Shown: positions 57,667 to 64,000 of the stretch, piece after piece
Layout of the letters: each line of letters opens with the position of its first letter
How positions within the stretch are numbered: the stretch's first letter is position 1
Source of the DNA: Phycisphaerae bacterium
GTDB lineage: Bacteria; Planctomycetota; Phycisphaerae; FEN-1346; JAACEH01
Length of the DNA: 64,000 bases
Direction: 5' to 3'
Assembly: GCA_012729015.1 (NCBI GenBank)
Contig: JAAYDY010000034.1
Location: forward strand, 1-64,000
The notes under the pieces: model-generated
Databases searched by the model: none
What the model was told of the DNA's origin: nothing
Seen by the model: the letters and a program-made list of their open reading frames with translations, nothing else
Translations under genes and position numbers: made by a program

Positions 57667-58470
57667 GTGAACGCCCGCTGGACCCTTTGCAACGGACCGA
57701 TCCGTCTCCGCGTGGCCGAGTCGGCGCGGCGCGACGGCGTGCTCGTGGCCGTGACGTGCGGCGACGGCGCGGGGTCCATGCCGGACCTTGGGTTCGGCGA
57801 AGGCGACGCCGCGGCGAGCCCCAAGGACCGGCGGCGCTTGGCCGACGCCGTGGGGGTGGAGCCCGGCCGCCTGGTGTTCATGCAGCAGGTCCACGGCGGG
57901 CAGGTGGCTGCCGTGGACGCATCGCGCGCCGGGGCCGGGTTGCACTGCCGCGGCGACGCTGTAGCGGCGGCGGATGCGATGACGACGACCTCGGCGGCGG
58001 TGGCGCTGGTGGCCTTGTCGGCCGATTGTCCGCTCGTGGCCCTGTGGGACGCCCGGGCCCGCACGGTTGCCGTTGCGCACGCCGGCTGGCGCGGATTGGC
58101 CGCAGGCGTCTTGCCGCACACCGTGGCGGCGCTCGTCGGGCTCGGCGCCGACGCGGGCCGCATGGCGGCCGCCGTCGGGCCGGCCATTGGCCCGTGCTGC
58201 TACGAGGTGGGTCGGGACGTGGCCGACGAATTGCTTGCCGCCGGGGCTGTGCTGCCCGAGCACGTCCTCCCGCGGGGAACGTCCCTGCACCTGGACTTGC
58301 CCGGGGCGGTGCGGCATCAGTTGCTCGCGGCGGGTCTGGCGGCCGACCGCATCGACGTCGAGCCGTCGTGTACGATGTGCTCGCCCGGAGTGCTGCACAG
58401 CTACCGCCGCGACGGTCGCCGCGCCGGGCGACAGGCCATGGTCGTGCGACTTCAGCCGTGTAAGGAGTGA
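57667..58470 (+). CDS. pgeF: Peptidoglycan editing factor PgeF (polyphenol oxidase/laccase domain)
   Basis: This protein of about 267 residues contains the DUF152 signature: LSADCPLVALWD, AVAHAGWRGLAAG and AVGPAIGPCCYEVG, with the Cys/His zinc ligands, and a final Cys pair in PSCTMCSPGVLHSY. The family corrects peptidoglycan by hydrolysing wrongly incorporated Ser in the peptide stem, and some members act on adenosine. It starts at GTG 57667 behind CCGGAGG. queC follows after six bases in the same transcript. Confidence 0.92.
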   Translation: MNARWTLCNGPIRLRVAESARRDGVLVAVTCGDGAGSMPDLGFGEGDAAASPKDRRRLADAVGVEPGRLVFMQQVHGGQVAAVDASRAGAGLHCRGDAVAAADAMTTTSAAVALVALSADCPLVALWDARARTVAVAHAGWRGLAAGVLPHTVAALVGLGADAGRMAAAVGPAIGPCCYEVGRDVADELLAAGAVLPEHVLPRGTSLHLDLPGAVRHQLLAAGLAADRIDVEPSCTMCSPGVLHSYRRDGRRAGRQAMVVRLQPCKE

Positions 58471-58476
58471 CACGCG

Positions 58477-59172
58477 ATGTCTGCGTATGAATTGTCGAAA
58501 CCCATAGCCGTCGTTCTGGCCAGCGGCGGCATGGACTCGTGCGTGGTGACGGCCCTGGCCGTGGATCGCGGCTACGAGCCGGCCATGCTGCACGTCAACT
58601 ACGGCCAGCCGACCGAGGCCCACGAACTGGCGAGTTTCCATCGTCTGGCCGACCACTACGCCGTCCGGCGGCGTCTGGTGGCCGACGTGCGGTACCTGGC
58701 GGCCATCGGCGGCAGCAGCCTGACCGACCCCGCGCTGCCCATCGAAACGCCCGCCGAGCACGTCGAAGGCGCCGTGCCGCACACGTACGTTCCGTTCCGC
58801 AACGCGAACCTGCTGGCCATCGCCGCCTCGTGGGCCGAGGTGCTTCGGGCCCGGCGGATCATGATCGGCGTCGTCGAAGAAGACGCCTCGGGCTACCCCG
58901 ATTGCCGCAAGGCCTTCATCGACGTCATGAACGAGGCCGTGCGCCTCGGCACGCGGCCCGAGACCGACGTCGCCATCGACGCGCCCCTGGTGGCCATGAG
59001 CAAGGCCGACATCGTGCGGCTCGGAGCCCGGCTCAAGGCGCCGTTCGAGCTCACCTGGTCGTGCTATCGGCGCGACGACGTGCCGTGCGGCCGCTGCATG
59101 AGCTGCGAATTGCGGGCCCGCGCCTTCGCCGCCGCCGGCGTGCCGGACCCCCTGGTTCCGCCCAGCCAATAA
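58477..59172 (+). CDS. queC: 7-cyano-7-deazaguanine synthase
   Basis: This 231-residue ATP-dependent enzyme converts 7-carboxy-7-deazaguanine to preQ0 in queuosine synthesis. It has the PP-loop VVLASGGMDSCVVTALA, KAFIDVMNEAV and a C-terminal zinc site SCYRRDDVPCGRCMSC. The length is typical. ATG 58477 follows AAGGAG. queD, queE and queF are not in the window, so the rest of the pathway must lie elsewhere. Confidence 0.94.
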   Translation: MSAYELSKPIAVVLASGGMDSCVVTALAVDRGYEPAMLHVNYGQPTEAHELASFHRLADHYAVRRRLVADVRYLAAIGGSSLTDPALPIETPAEHVEGAVPHTYVPFRNANLLAIAASWAEVLRARRIMIGVVEEDASGYPDCRKAFIDVMNEAVRLGTRPETDVAIDAPLVAMSKADIVRLGARLKAPFELTWSCYRRDDVPCGRCMSCELRARAFAAAGVPDPLVPPSQ

Positions 59173-59265
59173 GCTGTTGACGCCTGGAGAGCGTGGCCCG
59201 AAGGGCCGGGTGACGCAAGGAGGGTAGGGTGGGTCCACCGGACCCACGCGGATTCTGGCGCTCCA

Positions 59266-59320
59266 CCCTCACCGCCCCTCGCTGACGCTCGGGGCACCTC
59301 TCCCTGCACGCAGGGAGAGG
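59266..59320 (+). repeat. Intergenic repeat family C, copy 3
   Basis: Matches 13409-13464 and 44965-45021 (minus strand), including CCTCTCCCTGCACGCAGGGA. It lies between queC and the prepilin gene. The phrase GGCTGCGAGCAGCCACCCTA next to it recurs near 13485 and 52065. Confidence 0.8.
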
Positions 59321-59408
59321 TGTGGGGGAGCGTGCTTCGCACGCGGCGTTTCACGGGGAACGCGTGGCTGCGAGCAGCCACCCTACATGGTGCGGTTGGC
59401 GCGGCGGT

Positions 59409-60230
59409 TCACGGCACGAGCCACGAGTCCTTGCGCGATCCGATGCGGTCGGTCGGGCTGCCGTACTCCTCGGCGTCGCTCCACGGCTGGTCCCAGTCGG
59501 ACAGGTCGAACTCGCTCCGCACCCAGATGTTGTTGCCGCCGATGCCGCACTGCGGCGTGGTCTGCCACGCGACGTGGCCGTCCACGTACAGGCAGTTCTG
59601 CCCCTGGAACTCGTGGTTCGGGCTGTTGAGCTGGTGCCGCTGCTTGTTGCGGTCCTCGCTGCGCGACGACGGTTCCTCGAACACGTCGATGCGGAACGGG
59701 TTGACGTCGGCTGCCACGACGAGCATCGGGTCGGCGCTGTCGGTCGTGCCGCGGCCGAGCTGGTTCTGATAACTGTAGCTGACGTTCCGCACGTCGCGGA
59801 AACTCCAGCGGCGGTCGAAGGCGATGGTGTCGATGTCCTCGTCGTTGTCGGCGCTGGGGCACAGGAAGACGCCCGGCACGCTCATCGTCTTGCGGATCAG
59901 CAGCCACCAGCACGACAGGTTGCACGTGAACGGGCCCAGGTCCTCGGCGGCCACGTCCTGCCGCCGGTCGATGATCTCGGTGTTGTCCTCGGTCCAGGCC
60001 TCGGCCCACTGCTCGCCGCCGTCGCCGCGATACACCGTGGGCCAGCGTCCGCCGTGGCCGGCGGCATAGACGCGGATGGACTGGCCGATGCCGCGCAGAT
60101 TGGCCGCACACTGCGCCCGGCGCGCCTGCTCCAGCGCCGCCGCCAGGTTCGGCAGCAGAATGGCCATCAGGGCCCCGATGATCGCCACCACGACCAGCAG
60201 TTCAATGACCGTGAACCCGCCGCGCCTCAT
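59409..60230 (-). CDS. Prepilin-like secreted protein, type II secretion/DUF1559-like (paralogue 1)
   Basis: This protein of about 273 residues has a type IV prepilin leader and helix, RRGGFTVIELLVVVAIIGAL, with the Gly before Phe for prepilin peptidase and the Glu at +5. A large globular domain follows with Trp-rich LSCWWLLIRKTMSV and HEFQGQNCLYVDGHVAWQT, which resembles the H-X9-DG motif but with ten residues between His and Asp-Gly. The C-terminus GSRKDSWLVP is shared with the paralogue at 62506. Start 60230 begins the leader. Many planctomycete genomes carry families of such proteins. Confidence 0.88.
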   Translation of the reverse strand: MRRGGFTVIELLVVVAIIGALMAILLPNLAAALEQARRAQCAANLRGIGQSIRVYAAGHGGRWPTVYRGDGGEQWAEAWTEDNTEIIDRRQDVAAEDLGPFTCNLSCWWLLIRKTMSVPGVFLCPSADNDEDIDTIAFDRRWSFRDVRNVSYSYQNQLGRGTTDSADPMLVVAADVNPFRIDVFEEPSSRSEDRNKQRHQLNSPNHEFQGQNCLYVDGHVAWQTTPQCGIGGNNIWVRSEFDLSDWDQPWSDAEEYGSPTDRIGSRKDSWLVP

Positions 60231-60337
60231 GGCCGTCGCCTCCGCCTCCCGCGCCACGACACTCCCCGCCTGCTCATTGCGGCCATGCTAACACTCCACG
60301 TAACGGGTGTCCATCCATAAAGTTAGAGTTGCGGGGC

Positions 60338-60508
60338 GCCATGCCTGCCCCGTCAGGCATGCGGCTCGTCGGTTGACTTTCGCTGGTCTACGGGTGATAC
60401 TCTCTGCCGTGAGTGCCACCACCAGCGCGGCGGCGGATGCACCGTTGCCGATTGACCGGGAGCGTCTTCCCGCGTTGTGACAAAGACCATGCCTGACGGC
60501 ATGGCACC
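60338..60508 (+). mobile_element. Internally deleted RAYT derivative (non-autonomous)
   Basis: Bases 60338-60413 match the left end of the RAYT element at 61379-61453: family A palindrome, then GGTTGACT, a spacer and the start of the coding frame (GTG instead of ATG). Bases 60437-60488 match its right end: CCGTTGCCGATTGACCGGGA and on to TTGTGA, then CATGCCTGACGG. The roughly 500 bases between are gone. The joint keeps frame, leaving 23 codons with PLPIDRERLPAL. Scattered substitutions show the split is not recent. Confidence 0.85.
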
Positions 60509-60577
60509 TGTCTACGGGATTGATTGACGGTTTGCGCTTGGGCAGGGTGCGGGCACTCTCAAGACATGTGAGGCACT

Positions 60578-61417
60578 ATGGCGAGACTGCATGAGAAGAC
60601 AGCGCTGGTGACTGGCGCCGCACAAGGCATTGGCCTGGCTATCGCTCGTGCTTTCGTGGACGAAGGCGCTCTGGTCGTCCTGTCGGACATCCAGATCGAA
60701 AAGGGCCGTGCCGCCGCAGCGACTCTCGGGGAGCGAGCGAGTTTCGTTTCCCTGGATGTCCGTGTGGAGGCGGACTGGGAGCGGGCGATGGCGTCCGTCA
60801 TCGACCGGTACGCAAGACTGGACGTGTTGGTGAACAATGCCGGGATCACCGGCTTCGCCGATTGCCAAGGGCCGCATGATCCCGAGCACGCGACGGCTGA
60901 GGCCTGGCGTGCCGTGCATGCGACGAATCTCGACGGGGTGTTCTTCGGCTGCAAGCACGCGATACAGGCCATGCGGCCCCATCGCAAGGGGTCGATCATC
61001 AACCTTTCCTCGCGGTCGGGCGTTGTCGGCATCCCACGTGCGGCCGCCTACGCGTCGAGCAAAGCAGCCGTGCGACATCACACCAAATCGGTAGCGCTGT
61101 ACTGCGCAGAGGAGGGGCTGGCGATCCGCTGCAACTCCATCCAGCCCGCGGCGATTCTCACGCCGATGTGGGAGGCCGTTCTGGGCGATGGGCAAGAGCG
61201 AGAGGCAAACCTCCGCCGCTATGCGGCAAGCGCGCCCTTGAATCGATTCGGCACCGTGGAAGAGGTCGCGGCCTTGGCGGTCTACCTCGCGAGCGACGAA
61301 TCCGGCTTCACGACAGGAGCGGAGTTCACTATCGATGGCGGCATGCTTGCCGGCGTCAGCGAACCGCCCAAGCCGGGTGCCATGCCTGCTCCGTCAGGCA
61401 TGCGGTTCGGCGGTTGA
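60578..61417 (+). CDS. Short-chain dehydrogenase/reductase
   Basis: This 279-residue enzyme is a classical SDR: cofactor motif [18 protein letters not shown], the Ser of IINLSSRSG, the Tyr/Lys pair in [11 protein letters not shown] and a C-terminal [15 protein letters not shown]. The acidic residue at the end of strand 2 (LSDIQIEK) favours NAD(H). The substrate is unknown. Normal family members end soon after IDGGMLAGV; here the frame runs on through [14 protein letters not shown], coded by family A repeat sequence at the left edge of the RAYT element, so the insertion changed the C-terminus. Confidence 0.9.
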   Translation: MARLHEKTALVTGAAQGIGLAIARAFVDEGALVVLSDIQIEKGRAAAATLGERASFVSLDVRVEADWERAMASVIDRYARLDVLVNNAGITGFADCQGPHDPEHATAEAWRAVHATNLDGVFFGCKHAIQAMRPHRKGSIINLSSRSGVVGIPRAAAYASSKAAVRHHTKSVALYCAEEGLAIRCNSIQPAAILTPMWEAVLGDGQEREANLRRYAASAPLNRFGTVEEVAALAVYLASDESGFTTGAEFTIDGGMLAGVSEPPKPGAMPAPSGMRFGG

Positions 61418-61442
61418 CTTACGTTAGTCCACAGGTAATATC
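61414..61442 (+). promoter_or_regulatory. Promoter of the RAYT gene, probably leaderless
   Basis: TTGACT, 17 bases, then AATATC ends six bases before the ATG at 61449, so transcription would start at or near the start codon. The deleted copy has TTGACT-N17-GATACT at 60373-60401. Confidence 0.6.
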
Positions 61443-61448
61443 TCCTGC

Positions 61449-62021
61449 ATGAGTGTGACCGACAACCATCATAAGGCCTGCCGCCGCTACGACGAGCCCG
61501 GTCACGCCCATTACCTGACCTTCTCGTGCTTTCGGCGTCAGCCGTTTTTCCGCGGCCGCCGCAGTCCCGGCTGGTTTCTTGATGCCGTGGCTCAGGCGCG
61601 ACAGGAACTCCGGTTCGACCTCTGGGCCTGGGTGATTATGCCCGAACACGTTCATCTGCTGCTGCGGCCGGCCCCCGAGTCGCAAATCAGCGGCATCCTC
61701 TGGCGGATCAAGCGCCGCGTCACCCACGAAGCCACCCGTTATCTGGCTGCCGCCGATCCGGAGTTTCTGGAGCGGCGCCTGCTCGATGGTCAGCCCAACG
61801 GCCGGTTCACGCACCGTTTCTGGCAGCGCGGCGGCGGATACGACCGGAACCTCTGGCGTGTCGGCGAGCTGCGCGAGAAGGTCGATTACATACACGCGAA
61901 TCCCGTGCGCCGCGGCCTCGTGGCCCACCCGCGCGACTGGCCGTGGTCAAGCTGGCGTGCGTGGAATGAGGAGGCAAACGATCCGTTGCCGATTGACCGG
62001 GAAAGTCTTCCCGTGTTGTGA
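61449..62021 (+). CDS. REP-associated tyrosine transposase (RAYT), Y1 family
   Basis: This 190-residue protein is related to IS200/IS605 Y1 transposases. It has the conserved start HYLTFSCFRRQPFF, the HUH motif in MPEHVHLLLRP, and the catalytic Tyr predicted in REKVDYIHANPVRRGLV, with WPWSSWRAW at the end. RAYTs are linked to REP palindromes and can cut and join them in known examples. Family A repeats flank it on both sides. A shortened copy lies 1 kb upstream. Chance of activity: the key residues look intact. Confidence 0.93.
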   Translation: MSVTDNHHKACRRYDEPGHAHYLTFSCFRRQPFFRGRRSPGWFLDAVAQARQELRFDLWAWVIMPEHVHLLLRPAPESQISGILWRIKRRVTHEATRYLAAADPEFLERRLLDGQPNGRFTHRFWQRGGGYDRNLWRVGELREKVDYIHANPVRRGLVAHPRDWPWSSWRAWNEEANDPLPIDRESLPVL

Positions 62022-62119
62022 CGAAGCCCATGCCTGACGGGGCGAGGCTGTCCGACAATTCGCCGAGGCACGTACTCATCTGTGGCAGAGGCGCGTGCAT
62101 GCGGCGAGTCAGAGTTGGG

Positions 62120-62352
62120 TGCCATGCCTGCCCCGTCAGGCATGGGCGATTCCCCTTGCCCTTCTGCGTGGCTGCCCTCGACGGGCTCGGGACCTGCGTC
62201 AATCAGCCATCCTGCGCCTGAGGGGCCGTAATGCCATGTTCCACAGCGTATGGCCCATGGCGAGTGGTCGGACAGCCTCGACGGGGCAGGCGTCGCACCC
62301 AACGCGAGTCAACCGACGAGCCGCATGCCTGACGGGGCAGGCATGGCACCCG
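62120..62352. repeat. Family A repeat cluster downstream of the RAYT gene
   Basis: Family A palindromes occur at 62120-62144 and 62333-62352. Bases 62309-62352, read on the minus strand, give GCATGCGGCTCGTCGGTTGACT after the palindrome, matching the left end of the element at 60338, so this is a solo element end. A variant (GACGGGGCAGGCGTC) sits at 62279. Confidence 0.75.
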
Positions 62353-62440
62353 ACGGAGCCATCGGACATGAGTTTGCTCGTCAACATCCTCAATGGCATC
62401 CCGATGCAGTGACGATGTGCGGCGGCGACAAGGGCAGTAG

Positions 62441-62477
62441 AAAAGCAAGGGCGGCCGGGATGGTTCCGGCCGCCCTT
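62441..62477 (-). terminator. Intrinsic terminator after prepilin paralogue 2
   Basis: A 12-bp perfect stem, AAGGGCGGCCGG with CCGGCCGCCCTT and a 7-base loop, is followed on the minus strand by GCTTTTC. It lies 29 bases past the stop codon at 62506. Confidence 0.85.
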
Positions 62478-62505
62478 GGGCGTTACAGCATGCTACTACA
62501 CGTGG

Positions 62506-63360
62506 CTACGGAACCAGCCAGGAATCCTTCTTCGAGCCGATGGGATCGCCGGTGTTGTCGTTGCTGCGGTCTTCTTCTGACCACGGCTCCTCATCCTCAG
62601 AGGCATCGTAGGTGCTTTGCAGCCAGATGTTGTTGCCGCCGATGCCGCAGTAGGGAGTGTTCTGCCACGTGACGTGGCCGTCGGCATACAGGCAGTTCTG
62701 CCCCTCGAAATCGTGGTTCGGGCTATTCAGCCTGTACCGCTCCTCCTTTTCCATGGCATCTCTGTCCTCGGCGCGAGTCGACGGCTCCTCCGCAACATCG
62801 CCGCGATACGGGTTCACGTCGGCAGCCACGATCATCTCGGCGTCGGCGTTGTCGGTGGTGCTCTTGTCAAGCTGGTTCTGGTAGCTGTAGCTGACGTTGC
62901 TCAGATCCTTGAAGCTCCACCACTTGTCGTAATCGACGATATCCTCGTCTACGGACTGGTCGGCACTGGGGCACACGAAGACGTTCGGGTTGCTCATGCC
63001 CTTGCGAATCAGCAGCCACCAGCAGGACAGGTTGCACTGGTACGGATAGTCATCGTCCTTCATCTCCTCCGGCGTCTTGCCTTCGTTGGCTATGGCATCG
63101 GCAATCTCCGTGTCTTCGGCGGTCCAGTCCTCGCCCCACGCCTCGCCATCCTCGCCCTTGTACACGCTCGGCCACTTGCCGCGGTTGCCGGCGGAGTAGA
63201 CCTTGATGGACTGGCCGATGCCTCGCAGGTTCGCGGCACACTGGGCGCGTCGGGCCTGTTCCAGCGCTGCCGCGAGGTTCGGCAGCAGGATGGCCATCAG
63301 CGCGCCGATGATCGTGACGACCACCAGCAGCTCAATGACGGTAAAGGCTTGCTTTCTCAT
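62506..63360 (-). CDS. Prepilin-like secreted protein, type II secretion/DUF1559-like (paralogue 2)
   Basis: This protein of about 284 residues has the prepilin leader MRKQAFTVIELLVVVTIIGA and the same body plan as the one at 59409-60230: LSCWWLLIRKGMSN, HDFEGQNCLYADGHVTWQN, GIGGNNIWLQST and a GSKKDSWLVP end. An acidic insert (DEDIVDYDKWW and TPEEMKDDDYPY) distinguishes it. The residue at the cleavage site is Ala before Phe rather than Gly, unusual for a prepilin peptidase site. A terminator lies downstream. Presumably both proteins use the same secretion machinery. Confidence 0.88.
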   Translation of the reverse strand: MRKQAFTVIELLVVVTIIGALMAILLPNLAAALEQARRAQCAANLRGIGQSIKVYSAGNRGKWPSVYKGEDGEAWGEDWTAEDTEIADAIANEGKTPEEMKDDDYPYQCNLSCWWLLIRKGMSNPNVFVCPSADQSVDEDIVDYDKWWSFKDLSNVSYSYQNQLDKSTTDNADAEMIVAADVNPYRGDVAEEPSTRAEDRDAMEKEERYRLNSPNHDFEGQNCLYADGHVTWQNTPYCGIGGNNIWLQSTYDASEDEEPWSEEDRSNDNTGDPIGSKKDSWLVP

Positions 63361-63527
63361 GACCACAACCTCCATTAAGACAGAAATGAGAGTAAGAGAA
63401 CCGTGCCGTGCGACATCCGCGCGGCACAATACCATTATCGTAGGCCGGACGCCGTGCCGTGTCCAGCGAAAACCCGCCCTTTTTGTCGCCTAACCAGTTG
63501 GGGACGTGAGTCTTAGGGCGGTGCGCC

Positions 63528-63662
63528 GGGGTGCCACACTTTGGAGCGGCGGCCTGGCCCGAGCACAGTCGAGGGGCGCAGCCGGCGCCAAAGTGTGCCG
63601 GGCAGAACACGACACACACTTTGGTCCCCGACTTCGTCGGGGCCTCCAAAGTGTGGCACCCC
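63528..63662. repeat. Family G element between perfect 19-base inverted repeats
   Basis: Outer arms GGGGTGCCACACTTTGGAG (63528-63546) and CTCCAAAGTGTGGCACCCC (63644-63662) are exact complements. The interior 63576-63650 matches 33518-33593 (GGCGCAGCCGGCGCCA, TGTGCCGGGC, GAACACGAC) and carries the hairpin CCCCGACTTCGTCGGGG. It is non-coding. Confidence 0.8.
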
Positions 63663-63683
63663 CCCCCGCAATCGGGCTTCGGC

Positions 63684-63795
63684 CGTGGCACGGGCATCCT
63701 GGCCGTGCGTGGCAGGACCATCCTGGCCCTGCGCAACGTTGTTCATCCACGGGCAAGATGCCCGTGGGACACATGGGCAGGATGCCCATGCCACG
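63684..63795 (+). repeat. Intergenic repeat family E, copy 3 (extended)
   Basis: GGCACGGGCATCCTGGCCGT, then CAGGACCATCCTGGCCCTGC, then further hairpins ACGGGCAAGATGCCCGT and CATGGGCAGGATGCCCATG. It fills the space before the DUF362-like gene. Confidence 0.7.
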
Positions 63796-63804
63796 GGGTT
63801 TGGT

Positions 63805-64000
63805 CTAGAAGCTCACATGTCGGCGGGGGATGCGGCCCAGGTCGGCCAGGCCAAGGCCGCGGCGCGACGCCTCGGCCAGGTAGGCCGGGTCGCGGCCGAC
63901 CTCGGCCAGGGCGCCCACGCCCCGGCTGAGTCGCGCGGCGTCCAGCAGGTCCAGCGCCACCCGGTCCACGGCCACCACGTCGGTCCCGGCCAGGATCGAG
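63805..64000 (-). CDS. DUF362-like protein, C-terminal fragment (cut by right edge)
   Basis: The minus-strand frame ending at the TAG at 63805-63807 stays open to the right edge. It reads SILAGTDVVAVDRVALDLLD and later LGRIPRRHVSF, about 65 residues. The segment AGTDVVAVDRVALDLL matches the C-terminal pattern of DUF362, a family often fused to iron-sulfur domains and of unknown function. The 5' part is outside the window, so the start and the rest of the protein cannot be judged. Confidence 0.6.
   Translation of the reverse strand, partial: SILAGTDVVAVDRVALDLLDAARLSRGVGALAEVGRDPAYLAEASRRGLGLADLGRIPRRHVSF

Larger units (their letters stand above)
61379..62045 (+). mobile_element. RAYT element bounded by family A repeats
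   Basis: The element begins with a family A palindrome (GCCATGCCTGCTCCGTCAGG) and ends with another family A half (CCATGCCTGACGGGGC). It contains a promoter-like TTGACT-N17-AATATC and the transposase-like gene at 61449-62021. Its ends are defined by comparison with the deleted copy at 60338-60508. No target duplication is visible, as expected for Y1-type elements. Confidence 0.82.

Noticed and set aside
62199-62412. Small open frames downstream of the RAYT gene
   Set aside because: They translate repeat palindromes (HACPVRH, GAGMAPN type peptides) on both strands and lack ribosome sites.

Overview
The window is about 64 kb of GC-rich chromosomal DNA carrying roughly 45 protein genes. No rRNA, tRNA, CRISPR array, prophage or plasmid gene is visible. 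Several traits point to a planctomycete, possibly a Phycisphaerae-like lineage: a PEP-CTERM exported protein, paralogous prepilin-like proteins with long C-terminal domains, an ECF sigma factor with a long membrane-anchored extension, a GH29 fucosidase and many secreted proteins of unknown function. This placement is an inference from gene content, not from a marker-gene tree.

Layout. 0.3-7.6 kb (minus strand): an outer-membrane barrel protein, a secreted Ala/Pro-rich protein, two FecR-domain proteins and a CHASE2-adenylate cyclase, the last separated by a likely terminator; this looks like an envelope-to-cAMP signalling locus. 7.9-13.4 kb (plus): an RtcB gene broken by deletion and frameshift, a secreted HEAT/von Willebrand A protein, a Shewanella-like metallophosphatase and a creatininase-family hydrolase. 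13.5-26.4 kb: secreted unknowns, a methyltransferase, a GGDEF-EAL protein, a zinc-ribbon membrane protein, a fucosidase, a large exported helical-repeat-like protein and a divergent kinase. 27.0-31.5 kb: carA-carB. 31.6-35.7 kb: an ECF sigma factor and an RsbU-type phosphatase pair. 35.9-39.5 kb: HtrA protease, glycerate kinase and the PEP-CTERM protein. 40.4-46.9 kb: a metabolic and translation block (TIM-barrel isomerase, thiL, tsaE, rplM-rpsI, argC, argJ, GNAT). 47.2-52.0 kb: a beta-helix protein and two receiver-like proteins, one with a FliM-like tail and the other ending in a degenerate GGDEF domain. 52.3-59.2 kb: dksA-lspA-ribD (minus), then murI, a HEAT lipoprotein, a small membrane protein, an alcohol dehydrogenase, pgeF and queC. 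59.4-64 kb: two paralogous prepilins flanking an SDR gene, a REP-associated transposase (RAYT) and a deleted derivative of it; the right edge cuts a DUF362-like gene.

The most distinctive feature is the intergenic DNA. Nearly every long gap is filled with short palindromic repeats. I separate at least seven recurring families by eye, named A-G here: A GCATGCCTGCCCCGTCAGGC; B GGCCCGAAGGGCC..CCCCCGG; C the CTCTCCCTGCACGCAGGGAG hairpin; D GGGGCGGCTCGCGAGCCGCC; E CACGGGCATCTTGCCCGTGC; F TGCCAGAATCTTCGGGCACA; G GGCGCAGCCGGCGCCA..TGTGCCGGG. Family A borders the RAYT gene and its 170-bp derivative, so the window appears to show both an autonomous and a non-autonomous form of a REP/RAYT system. Clear sigma-70-like promoters (TTGACA..TATAGT type) precede rplM, the dksA operon, the rsbU-like gene and the PEP-CTERM gene.
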